From: Gammaproteobacteria bacterium
GTDB taxonomy: Bacteria; Pseudomonadota; Gammaproteobacteria; Pseudomonadales; Pseudohongiellaceae
Length of the DNA stretch: 64,000 nucleotides
Assembly (NCBI GenBank): GCA_002731775.1
Contig: PCCP01000120.1
Coordinates: forward strand, 1-64,000
Reading direction: 5' to 3'
The first letter of the stretch is position 1. Every line of letters begins with the position of its first letter. Shown here in pieces: positions 10,266 to 17,372 of this stretch. Position numbers and translations under genes: made by a program. The notes under the pieces are model-generated. The model saw only the letters and a list, made by a program, of their open reading frames with translations, did no database searches and was not told the origin of the DNA.

Positions 10266-10366
10266 TACAATCGAGTGCCTTATCTGTACACTTAAAGTCC
10301 TACGTAAATGACATCACAGCCTAAACATGCTCAAGATGAAGAATAGAAATACGGAAGCAGAAACAC

Positions 10367-11863
10367 ATGGATGATTACGGCATTCTATCAATCGTTCCCC
10401 CGCTGCTAACCATCGCCGTCGCACTCTACAGCAAGAACGTCCTGTTTGCCTTGGTTTGCGGAATCCTCAGCGGCTCTCTGATAATTTCCGATTTCAATCC
10501 CTTTGCCGCCATCCTCGATGCCATCGAAAATCAGGTTCTGAGTGAAGTTGCCAATGGCACACAGATACAGGTAATCCTGGTTATATTTATCATCGGTGGA
10601 TTCGTTAAGCTGCTTGAAGTATCCGGAGGCGCCAGCGCATTTGCACGCAAGATGACTACCGTGGTTACCAGCCGAGCCAAGGCGCAATTGTTAGTGTGGC
10701 TTTCGGGGCTGGGTATATTTTTTACAGACTCGGGCAATAGCCTGATTGTTGGTCCCCTGTACCGGTCGGTATTTGATGAATTCAAACTCTGTAGGGAGAA
10801 ACTTGCCTATATTCTTGATACCACTTCATCCCCCATTAGTATTTTAATTCCCTTTATCGGTTGGGGCGCTTACATCATGTCTCTTATCGATAAGTCCTAT
10901 GCAGAAATCGGGCTGGACGAAAATGCTTTTAGCGTGTTGATCGCTGTTATTCCCTACCAGTTTTATGCATTCCTGGCACTGGCCACGGTGCCCATTGTCA
11001 TCTTTACTCGAAGCGAATATGGCCCTATGAAGTATGCGCAACAGCGTCACCAGAAGGAGGTCGAGAAAAACCAGGGGGGAAAAATTGTTGCCTCTACCAG
11101 TACAGAAGACGATTCCACATCATCTCGAATCGGTATCTTCCTCTACCCCCTGGGCGTGATGCTGCTAATGGTTGGTGGGCTCATTAGCTGGCATGCGAGC
11201 CACGAAGGCATATCCGGTGTTCATATCAGATCGACACTGTTGATCGCTTATCTCTCTGCTTCCTTTACCTGCATGGAAATGATGCGCCGTCACCAATCGG
11301 TGTCCTACACGAAATCTCTGGGGATTTTTATCACCGGTGCCGAGTCACTGGTTTATATTTCGATTGTGCTAGTGCTGGCCTGGTCCCTGAGTTCGGTGAC
11401 GACGGATATTCATACGGCTGACTATCTAGCCTCCATCATCGGCGGAACAGTCGCGCCAATGTACTTTCCCATGATTGTTTTTGCCCTCGGGGCGATAATT
11501 TCCCTGTCCACAGGTTCATCCTACGGTACATTTGCAATTCTGATGTCAATCGCAGTACCGGTGGGTTTCGAGCTCGGCGCATCGATGTATCTGACTGTTG
11601 CGGCGGTATTGAGCGGTGGCTTGTTCGGCGACCATGTCTCGCCTATCTCGGATACCACGGTGCTGGCCTCGGTGGGCGCCGAGTGTGCCCACCTGGATCA
11701 TGTCACCACCCAGGGCGCCTATGCCGGGGTAACGGGTGCGGTAGCACTTTTTGCCTATGGCCTCGCCGGTGCCTATGAAACACCCTATATTTTACCCATC
11801 GCTATAACGCTGCTCTTTGTGGTAATGCTCACTATGATGAAGGTATTTGGATCAAAGGTATGA
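10367..11863 (+). CDS. NhaC-family Na+/H+ antiporter or Na+-coupled transporter
   Basis: 498 residues with roughly a dozen hydrophobic segments, so an inner-membrane transporter. The motif GDHVSPISDTTVLASVG near residue 424 is the NhaC-family signature. Members exchange Na+ for H+, or malate-Na+ for lactate-H+, and some import amino acids. Its place behind two amine/amino-acid oxidoreductases favours import of their substrate, which is inference. It is followed by a hotdog thioesterase. Confidence 0.5.
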   Translation: MDDYGILSIVPPLLTIAVALYSKNVLFALVCGILSGSLIISDFNPFAAILDAIENQVLSEVANGTQIQVILVIFIIGGFVKLLEVSGGASAFARKMTTVVTSRAKAQLLVWLSGLGIFFTDSGNSLIVGPLYRSVFDEFKLCREKLAYILDTTSSPISILIPFIGWGAYIMSLIDKSYAEIGLDENAFSVLIAVIPYQFYAFLALATVPIVIFTRSEYGPMKYAQQRHQKEVEKNQGGKIVASTSTEDDSTSSRIGIFLYPLGVMLLMVGGLISWHASHEGISGVHIRSTLLIAYLSASFTCMEMMRRHQSVSYTKSLGIFITGAESLVYISIVLVLAWSLSSVTTDIHTADYLASIIGGTVAPMYFPMIVFALGAIISLSTGSSYGTFAILMSIAVPVGFELGASMYLTVAAVLSGGLFGDHVSPISDTTVLASVGAECAHLDHVTTQGAYAGVTGAVALFAYGLAGAYETPYILPIAITLLFVVMLTMMKVFGSKV

Positions 11864-11915
11864 GACTTCGAAAAACCGGCGCGACCTCGATAATCTATGC
11901 AGAAAAAGACCGCAT

Positions 11916-12317
11916 ATGAATGAGCTGCAAGCAGATGGGAACAACTGCTTCGTTTGCGGTCGCGGCAACAGCAGGGGCCTGAAACTGGTGTTTCGCATAG
12001 AAAATGAACTTTGTCGATCCGAATTCACCCCTGCCGCCCACCACTGCGGTTACAACGGGGTTACTCACGGTGGCATCATTTTCAGTGTGTTGGATGATGT
12101 GATGGCGAACTGGATTTTTCTCAAAGGTATTCGCGCCTTCACGGCTAAATGTGATATCCGTTACCGAGACAGCCTGCCCACCGGCATTACCGTGGCACTG
12201 GAAGGTCGCTGCATAAAACAACGCGGTAGACTCATCGTCATGCAGGGCAGCATGATCAGAACCGATACCAATGAATTGGTAGCCGAAACCCAGGCCAGCT
12301 TTATGGTAGCGGCCTGA
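11916..12317 (+). CDS. PaaI-family hotdog thioesterase
   Basis: 133 residues from the ATG at 11916; a longer frame opens at 11847 inside the antiporter gene, but its extra residues look non-homologous. The N-terminal CFVCG and the block GVTHGGIIFSVLDDVM are those of hotdog acyl-CoA thioesterases, in which the HGG turn and the Asp in the following helix shape the active site. Members hydrolyse acyl- or aryl-CoA thioesters in the cytoplasm. The reading frame continues open for 52 codons beyond its TGA (see separate entry). Confidence 0.5.
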   Translation: MNELQADGNNCFVCGRGNSRGLKLVFRIENELCRSEFTPAAHHCGYNGVTHGGIIFSVLDDVMANWIFLKGIRAFTAKCDIRYRDSLPTGITVALEGRCIKQRGRLIVMQGSMIRTDTNELVAETQASFMVAA

Positions 12318-12476
12318 GAGTCTCAAGCTTCGGAAAGCTTACAAGCACGCGGTGAAACCGCGGCAACAGAGCTGACGCGAATTAAGGACACCCATTTCGA
12401 ACATCAACCCGTGCCCGACTATATCGATACCATGTTTGAGTTTTCCATTGCTCAGCCTAAAACCGAGGCAAAATAG
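12318..12476 (+). other. Coding-like stretch in frame behind the thioesterase stop
   Basis: After the TGA at 12315-12317 the same frame stays open for 52 codons to a TAG at 12474-12476. The translation is hydrophilic and acidic (for example HFEHQPVPDYIDTMFEF) with codon use that looks coding. It has no start or ribosome site of its own. A hairpin CGCGGT-GAA-ACCGCG lies at 12348-12362. It may be a relic of another gene, a rare readthrough extension, or chance. I do not recognise it. Confidence 0.5.
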
Positions 12477-12520
12477 ATTGCTAAAACACTGGCATATATG
12501 CAGCCCAAGCCTGCGGATAA

Positions 12521-13171
12521 TTGATGAAACAGAGAACAGTAATGAACGTAGAAATATTCCATGAACGTCTGCGAGAATTGTATTCACCTCCTGAAAATCA
12601 ATTCACATTGATAGATGTACCTGAAATCAGATTTGCTGTTATTGATGGTAAGGGAAATCCGCAGAGTGACGATTGCGCTGACGCCGTAAAGTGGCTCTAC
12701 TATTTAGTTCATGTGCTCAAGCCCTTGGTACAGGAACGCATGGGCAAAACTTTTGCCTACCCTCCACTGGAATTCTTACACTGGGCAGACAGCGAAGAGG
12801 ATTTTATTTCAGGCAACAAAGACAAATGGAGATGGCGAGCGATGACAGTTTTCATCGATTGGATAACTCAGGAAGCCTTTACTGATGCCGTCGTCGAAGT
12901 TGAAAACAAGCGCGGCCTAGCCCCGAAGACACTTCGTCTCCAAAATCTTCACGAAGGCAAGAGCGTGCAGATTATGCATGTGGGTGACTACGTGGAAATC
13001 GGCTCAATCTGCGAAAAATTGTATAAAGAATATCTGCCAGCAAATAATTTGAAACCCAATGGTTACTACCATGAAATCTATCTGAATGATCCTGCCAGAA
13101 CTGCCGCGAAGAAGAGGAAAACTGTGATACGTCAACCCGTTGAATTGATGATCAGTGGGAGCTCGAATTAA
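12521..13171 (+). CDS. GyrI-like small-molecule-binding domain protein
   Basis: 216 residues from 12521; an ATG at 12542 (MNVEIF) is an equal candidate start. The sequence, with an FTLIDVPEIRFAVIDGKGNP start, a central WRWRAM strand and a C-terminal GYYHEIYLNDP, matches the stand-alone GyrI-like family (COG4832-type). That fold binds small hydrophobic molecules or drugs. There is no DNA-binding domain. Partners and ligand are unknown, and it appears to be transcribed alone. Confidence 0.5.
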   Translation: MMKQRTVMNVEIFHERLRELYSPPENQFTLIDVPEIRFAVIDGKGNPQSDDCADAVKWLYYLVHVLKPLVQERMGKTFAYPPLEFLHWADSEEDFISGNKDKWRWRAMTVFIDWITQEAFTDAVVEVENKRGLAPKTLRLQNLHEGKSVQIMHVGDYVEIGSICEKLYKEYLPANNLKPNGYYHEIYLNDPARTAAKKRKTVIRQPVELMISGSSN

Positions 13172-13268
13172 GCTTACTGTTCCTCGAACTCCTGCCAGAT
13201 GTTTCCGCTATGTGAGCCTGAGCAGTGAGTAGTCGATTCAGAAAATGATAAGCCTGGCTTAGAGCAAA

Positions 13269-13299
13269 AATTCCAATTGCCCGGGTTTTAAAGCACAAT
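13269..13299 (+). repeat. 31-base repeat, copy B (upstream of the quinone oxidoreductase gene)
   Basis: It matches 7433-7463 at 28 of 31 positions. Here the element places TTGCCC at 13277-13282 and TCATTT at 13299-13304, the same promoter-like spacing of 16 bases as at the tRNA. It lies about 55 bases upstream of the next ATG. Confidence 0.5.
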
Positions 13300-13353
13300 C
13301 ATTTTTCGCTGATTTTGCTTATTGTGATCACTGACTTTGGAGGATTTTAAGGC

Positions 13354-14352
13354 ATGAGAGTTTTGCTGCTTCTATTAAGCTTCACTATACCCGTGTGTTT
13401 GTTTGCACAACAAGGTACAACGATGCAGGCAATCCAGTTGCAGGAGTTCGGAGGCCCTGAGGTACTGCAGATTCGGGAAATCCCACGCCCTGACCCGGGC
13501 GTAGGGGAGCTGCTGGTTCGCGTGCGGGCTGCGGCAGTCAATCCCGTGGACACGGGGATTCGGTCCGGAGGCGCCAGCGGCCTGTCTGGCGCGATGCTGC
13601 CCTATGTACCTGGCTTCGATGTCAGCGGCGTGGTGACTGCGATCGGGCCTGGAGTCACCGAATTTGATGTTGGTGATGAGGTGTTCGCCATGCTCAGCCT
13701 TCGGCGCGGCGGGGCCTACGCCGAGTACACGATAGTGAAAGAAGATGAAGCCGCACAGAAACCCTCCGGGGCGACTCATGCGGAAGCGGCCTCAATTCCT
13801 CTGGTGGCGCTAACGGCGTGGCAGACTCTCTTCGAGATCGCAGATTTACAGCCGGGTCAGACGGTTCTCATCCACGCCGGTGCCGGCGGCGTCGGTTCCA
13901 TCGCCATTCAACTGGCGAAATGGCGGGGTGCAACCGTGATCGCTACCGCCTCGGATTACAACCATGACTTCCTGCGGGAGCTCGGAGTCGATGTGCCGGT
14001 GGACTATCGCACACAGCGATTCGAGGACTTCGCTACAGAAGTAGACGTCGTGCTCGATTCCATCGGTGGCGAAACCCAGCTTCGGTCCATGGCGATACTT
14101 AAGGAAGGAGGCATCCTCGTGTCTATCGTAGGATTGACGCGTGAAGGCAGGAATCCACAGCGCAACATCCGCGTCACCTCCACCCTGGTGCAGCCGAATG
14201 CGGAGCAACTAGACAAAATTGGCGATTTAATCGAAATCGGCTCGATTCAACCCATCGTGAGCCATCGCTTTCCGCTGCATGAAGCTCCGCTGGCTCATGA
14301 GCAAAGCCAGACTCGGCGCACCCGCGGCAAGATCATATTAGAGATAGATTAA
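13354..14352 (+). CDS. NADPH:quinone oxidoreductase-like MDR protein with an N-terminal signal peptide
   Basis: 332 residues. From about residue 24 (MQAIQLQEFGGPEVL) it is an ordinary zinc-independent medium-chain dehydrogenase/reductase of the quinone oxidoreductase group, with the NADPH loop HAGAGGVGSIAIQLAKW near residue 170. The unusual part is the preceding MRVLLLLLSFTIPVCLFAQQ, which reads as a Sec signal peptide. The start at 13354 is supported by GGAGG 9-11 bases upstream; the inner Met at 13423 has no such site. Cytoplasmic NADPH would not be available to an exported enzyme, so either the start is wrong or the protein is unusual. Confidence 0.5.
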   Translation: MRVLLLLLSFTIPVCLFAQQGTTMQAIQLQEFGGPEVLQIREIPRPDPGVGELLVRVRAAAVNPVDTGIRSGGASGLSGAMLPYVPGFDVSGVVTAIGPGVTEFDVGDEVFAMLSLRRGGAYAEYTIVKEDEAAQKPSGATHAEAASIPLVALTAWQTLFEIADLQPGQTVLIHAGAGGVGSIAIQLAKWRGATVIATASDYNHDFLRELGVDVPVDYRTQRFEDFATEVDVVLDSIGGETQLRSMAILKEGGILVSIVGLTREGRNPQRNIRVTSTLVQPNAEQLDKIGDLIEIGSIQPIVSHRFPLHEAPLAHEQSQTRRTRGKIILEID

Positions 14353-14372
14353 TACAATAATCTGAAAAAACC

Positions 14373-14403
14373 TTGCTTCTGTAGCGGGTACAGATGTTAA
14401 TCT
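14373..14403 (+). promoter_or_regulatory. MerR-type promoter/operator of the HMA-thioredoxin selenoprotein gene
   Basis: TTGCTT (14373-14378) and TAATCT (14398-14403) are separated by 19 bases, the over-long spacer typical of MerR-activated promoters. The spacer holds the dyad CTGTAGCGGGTACAG (14379-14393). The same -35 and nearly the same dyad recur at 15619-15649, beside the MerR gene. It lies about 75 bases before the ATG at 14477. Confidence 0.5.
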
Positions 14404-14476
14404 CGGCAACTCGGCATATGTATTGGTAGCTAAGCAGCATCTGTCGAGATCAATCCGGGACCTGAACAAAAACTAT

Positions 14477-15178
14477 ATGACCAAGCCGATTTTAAAACTG
14501 CTATTCGTCCTGCCTCTTTTGATGGCACCGCTACTGGCCTCACAGACTGCGGCTGCAGAAGCCGAGTTATCGAAGGTGACCCTGTTCGTCGAGGGCATGA
14601 TGAAAAGCCGCGGCGGCGTAACCTGACTAAGCTGACCAGATAGTGTGGTTGCGGCTCTGTCAGAGCTCGCCGGAGTAGATGAAGATATTGAGGTGTTTCT
14701 CGATAGGGATGCCTTTACCCTCGACTATGACCCCACCCTCGTAAGTCTCGAGGAAATGTACGCCGCTATCCGTGAATTGGGTTATGGGCCGCGTCTCAGT
14801 GCGAGGGAGGATACCGAGTCTGCCATTGCCGAGGCTGGAGCAGCGGCACCGGAACCCGTTGCAGCAGCGCTTGCTACGGCAAAAACCGAGGGCAAGCTGG
14901 TGTTTCTCGATTTCTATGCCGAGTGGTGTCTGGCCTGTAAGGTGCTGGAGGAAAATACCCTGCTCGATTCTGCAGTCGCCAATACCCTGGAAAAATTAGT
15001 AAGCCTCAAAGTCGATACGGATCTGTATACCCTGGCCCCTCTCTATTACAACATCGTGGGAATGCCCACACTGCTTGTGCTCGACAGCGATGGCACCGAG
15101 ATTTATCGATCAGTCGGTCTGGTTTCTCCACCGGAACTGAACCAGGTCCTGAATGATTTGCTAAGCAGCCACCGTTAG
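14477..15178 (+). CDS. Predicted selenoprotein: secreted HMA domain with UxxU fused to thioredoxin domain
   Basis: 233 residues if the two in-frame UGA codons (14624-14626 and 14633-14635) are read as selenocysteine (U50, U53). Order: signal peptide (about 1-27, ending QTAAA), heavy-metal-associated domain (about 32-107), linker, thioredoxin domain (about 115-233) with WCLAC (C151, C154) and the cis-proline loop GMPTLLV. The HMA part continues across both UGA codons: VTLFVEGMM, GGVT-U-LS-U, then VVAALSELAGV and LGYGPRL. The UGAs sit exactly where HMA proteins have the metal-binding CxxC. A SECIS-like hairpin follows at 14651-14670. Likely role: binding and reducing a soft metal such as mercury in the periplasm (inference). 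It would be miscalled as two short ORFs. The alternative is a pseudogene with two stops. Confidence 0.5.
14651..14670 (+). promoter_or_regulatory. Candidate bacterial SECIS element
   Basis: Inside the coding region, GCG-GCTCT pairs with AGAGC-(T)-CGC, an 8-bp stem with one bulged T, closing a GTC triloop. The loop starts with G at 14659. It begins 23 bases after the second UGA and 32 after the first, both within the 16-37 base range described for bacterial SECIS. Confidence 0.5.
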
Positions 15179-15194
15179 GGGGGGAAATTAGCAA

Positions 15195-15593
15195 TCAGGC
15201 ATCAAACAAACTGTCGATAATGGGACATTTCGGCACATTGCCCTGATTACATTGGGCCGCCATTTCCTGCAACACCCCTTCCATCTTCTTTAAATTAAAA
15301 ATTTTCTCAGTGATTTGCCCGGCATGGTGGATCGTCAGTTCATGCACTTCCTTACAGGTGAATTCACCAGAATCTACCAGGCTGAGCAAGCTATTAATTT
15401 CCTTCAGGGAGAAACCAAGACCCCGACACTTATGGATGAAATTTAGTCGTCGAACGTCCTTGTCACTGTATATTCTGCGGCCCGCAGCGCTGCGCATTGG
15501 CGTCGGCAAGATACCTTCCCGCTCGTAATAACGGATAGTTTCGATGTGTACCCCGGTTTTCCTGGATAGCTCGCCAATGGCTTGGGTTTTCAT
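15195..15593 (-). CDS. MerR-family metal-responsive transcriptional regulator
   Basis: 132 residues from the ATG at 15593, chosen because GGAGG lies 7-11 bases before it; a further ATG at 15611 is in frame. The N-terminal winged helix (IGELSRKTGVHIETIRYYERE) is followed by a dimerisation helix and cysteines at about positions 80, 115 and 123. The 35-residue spacing of the first two matches Hg- and Cd/Pb-type MerR proteins; CNQGNVPKCPIIDSL resembles the MerR(Hg) metal loop. It converges on the selenoprotein gene and diverges from the GDCCVxC gene, and probably activates both through 19-bp-spacer promoters. The inducing metal is uncertain. Confidence 0.5.
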   Translation of the reverse strand: MKTQAIGELSRKTGVHIETIRYYEREGILPTPMRSAAGRRIYSDKDVRRLNFIHKCRGLGFSLKEINSLLSLVDSGEFTCKEVHELTIHHAGQITEKIFNLKKMEGVLQEMAAQCNQGNVPKCPIIDSLFDA

Positions 15594-15618
15594 GCCGGTC
15601 CCTCCAAGCATCTAGCGC

Positions 15619-15649
15619 TTGCTTCTGTAGTAACTACAGGATACATAAT
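15619..15649 (+). promoter_or_regulatory. MerR-type promoter/operator between merR-like gene and GDCCVxC gene
   Basis: TTGCTT (15619-15624) and CATAAT (15644-15649) are 19 bases apart on the plus strand, reading toward the gene at 15810. Between them lies a perfect dyad CTGTAGT-A-ACTACAG (15625-15639). It is in the intergenic region that also carries the regulator's own leftward promoter, the classical MerR arrangement. Confidence 0.5.
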
Positions 15650-15809
15650 TTTCTGCGGTGGTGCAGTAACAGCATCATCTTAGCTGCCTGGCCTTGCGAA
15701 GTCGTGCAGCTTAGGCTCATGTAACTCGGGAATTTTGGAGCGTCGATAATTGCTTATCTGGCGAATAAACAGCAGGGGAAATTGTGTCTGAATCAGAGGC
15801 TCCCTAAAA

Positions 15810-16010
15810 TTGGAATCCACGATTAAGTGTCCCCATTGCGGATATCAACAGACGGAGACAATGCCCACGGAGTTTTGCCAGTTTTTTTATGATTGTGGGA
15901 ACTGCGGCAAGACCCTGAGGCCCCTGCACGCAGATTGCTTTGTGTTCTGTTCTTATGGGACAGTTCCTTGCCCCTCCATGCAAGCAGGAACTGGCCTCGC
16001 TACCTCCTGA
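15810..16010 (+). CDS. Small cysteine-rich protein of the GDCCVxC family
   Basis: 66 residues from a TTG at 15810, with AGAGG about 10 bases upstream. It has a zinc-ribbon-like start (STIKCPHCGYQQTETMP), then CGNCGKTLRP, then ADCFVFCSYGTVPCPSMQ. The last segment matches the GDCCVFCSYG...CPP family, found beside mercury/heavy-metal genes and known in both Cys and selenocysteine forms. Here the family's G-D-C-C is A-D-C-F, so one conserved cysteine is lost. It lies behind a MerR-type promoter. Its biochemical role is not known to me. The 3' end overlaps a different frame that encodes a membrane segment. Confidence 0.5.
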   Translation: MESTIKCPHCGYQQTETMPTEFCQFFYDCGNCGKTLRPLHADCFVFCSYGTVPCPSMQAGTGLATS

Positions 16011-16120
16011 CCTTCTCCTTGATTTTCCTGGCTGCAATCGCCACAGTCGGCTATCTGTTTACCGGAGATGCGGGCAATATCAGAATTATTCGGCAAAACA
16101 ACAACAGTTCTCACGAGTGA
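15968..16120 (+). CDS. Possible small membrane protein overlapping the GDCCVxC gene
   Basis: In the frame +2 to the GDCCVxC gene, a stretch of about 50 codons ends at a TGA at 16118-16120. It reads RNWPRYLLTFSLIFLAAIA then TVGYLFTGDAG, a basic lead followed by one clear transmembrane helix. A TTG at 15968 could start it, but no ribosome site is evident. It could also be the original C-terminus of the upstream protein, shifted out of frame by an indel. The existence of a separate gene is uncertain. Confidence 0.5.
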   Translation: MPLHASRNWPRYLLTFSLIFLAAIATVGYLFTGDAGNIRIIRQNNNSSHE

Positions 16121-16172
16121 TCTAGGGAGTCTCTGAGCAATTATCCAATTCCCATCCTCCTCTTCTGCAAGC

Positions 16173-16982
16173 TCACGTCGCGGGGTTTTTAAACGGCTGT
16201 ATTAGCAAGGGGAAGATATCGATAGACTCCTGGTCCTGGAATCCAGCAATACCAATATCAATGGTGTCATGTGTGGCCTTCGGCTGATCGATATAGCTGC
16301 CAAAAATCCTATCCCACCAGGGGAAGTTGAAACCGAAATTAGCATTGTGCTCGATGCTGTCGGTGGAATGATGAATTCGATGCATGTCCGGCGTCACCAG
16401 AATTATTCGCAGGATGCGATCCACGCCCTCGGGCAATTTAAGGTTGCTGTGATTAAACATGGCAGTGACATTTAGGAGCACTTCTGCAATCAGAATTGCG
16501 GCAGCGGATGCGCCCAAACCAATTACCAGTGCGATCTTGATGGCGGCTGATATCAGGATCGAGACCGGATGAAATCGGTTACCGGTAGTGAGATCGTAAT
16601 CCACATCCGTGTGGTGCATGCGATGAAACCGCCATAGCCATGGCACGACATGGAACAACCGGTGCTGCCAATAAATGGCGAGATCAAACAGCAACAAAAA
16701 CATGATGATGTTCAGCCAGGCTGCTATCGGTAACTGATTCAACAAGCCCCACTGCCGATCCTGTGCCAGCAATGCCGCCGCCACGCCTGCTATGGGGAAG
16801 CTAATTCTAACCACCAGGGTGTTGAGAGCACTGATGGTGAGATTGCTCAGCCATCTTTTGGGTTTCGAGTAAACAGGTTTTCGTCGCGGGAACAAAACTT
16901 CGGCGACGGCGAGGAGCAGGAACATTCCTAAAAATATGGCGAGTCTAATGCTGGATTCTGAGTCGGCAATCAGGTTATTCAT
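16173..16982 (-). CDS. Fatty acid hydroxylase / sterol desaturase superfamily membrane protein
   Basis: 269 residues with four or more hydrophobic segments. The di-iron histidine clusters are all present: HRLFH, HRMHH, NHSNL and HRIHH, the pattern of the integral-membrane hydroxylase superfamily. Members hydroxylate or desaturate lipids with O2. The substrate is unknown. The small membrane protein gene 10 bases upstream is probably in the same transcription unit. It converges with the metal-response genes. Confidence 0.5.
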   Translation of the reverse strand: MNNLIADSESSIRLAIFLGMFLLLAVAEVLFPRRKPVYSKPKRWLSNLTISALNTLVVRISFPIAGVAAALLAQDRQWGLLNQLPIAAWLNIIMFLLLFDLAIYWQHRLFHVVPWLWRFHRMHHTDVDYDLTTGNRFHPVSILISAAIKIALVIGLGASAAAILIAEVLLNVTAMFNHSNLKLPEGVDRILRIILVTPDMHRIHHSTDSIEHNANFGFNFPWWDRIFGSYIDQPKATHDTIDIGIAGFQDQESIDIFPLLIQPFKNPAT

Positions 16983-16992
16983 GGTTTAGCTC

Positions 16993-17211
16993 TTAATCCC
17001 AGCCCAGGTATTTGAATATTTTTGGAACAGCAATTAACACCAGACCGGTGACGATCATGCCGGGGTTGCTTGTAACGACATAGGGAAATACCACCAATCC
17101 GATTCCAGAGTAGTAAACAATCTTGTGTTTCTGCTTCTTGCCGTAAAGAAAATACCCCAGGCCGATAGAGTTGAATAACAGGGTGGTCAGTAGATATGAT
17201 GTCTCGAACAT
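16993..17211 (-). CDS. Small two-helix membrane protein, function unknown
   Basis: 72 residues: a hydrophobic helix at about 5-23, a basic loop (GKKQKHK), then hydrophobic stretches interrupted by VTSNPGMIVTG. It ends PKIFKYLGWD. I recognise no conserved family beyond similarity to small uncharacterised membrane proteins. It lies 10 bases upstream of the fatty acid hydroxylase gene on the same strand, so it may be its partner. Confidence 0.5.
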   Translation of the reverse strand: MFETSYLLTTLLFNSIGLGYFLYGKKQKHKIVYYSGIGLVVFPYVVTSNPGMIVTGLVLIAVPKIFKYLGWD

Positions 17212-17372
17212 TCCGATACCATCAAGCTGGAAATCCAGGAAACAGGTTTATGATAAATTAATAGTATCAACATTAGCCCGGCACTGCTTCAAATGGCTTT
17301 TACTATGGCCAATTTATTGCTAATGTCTTGAAAAAGAGATACCAAGGATCATTGGGTCCGAGGAGAACAATA

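Noticed and set aside
12315-12317. UGA at the end of the PaaI-type thioesterase as a third selenocysteine codon
   Set aside because: A hairpin with a G-first loop lies at the far limit of SECIS distance, but the protein ends at its natural family length and neither side has redox or Cys context. Kept only as an unexplained open tail.
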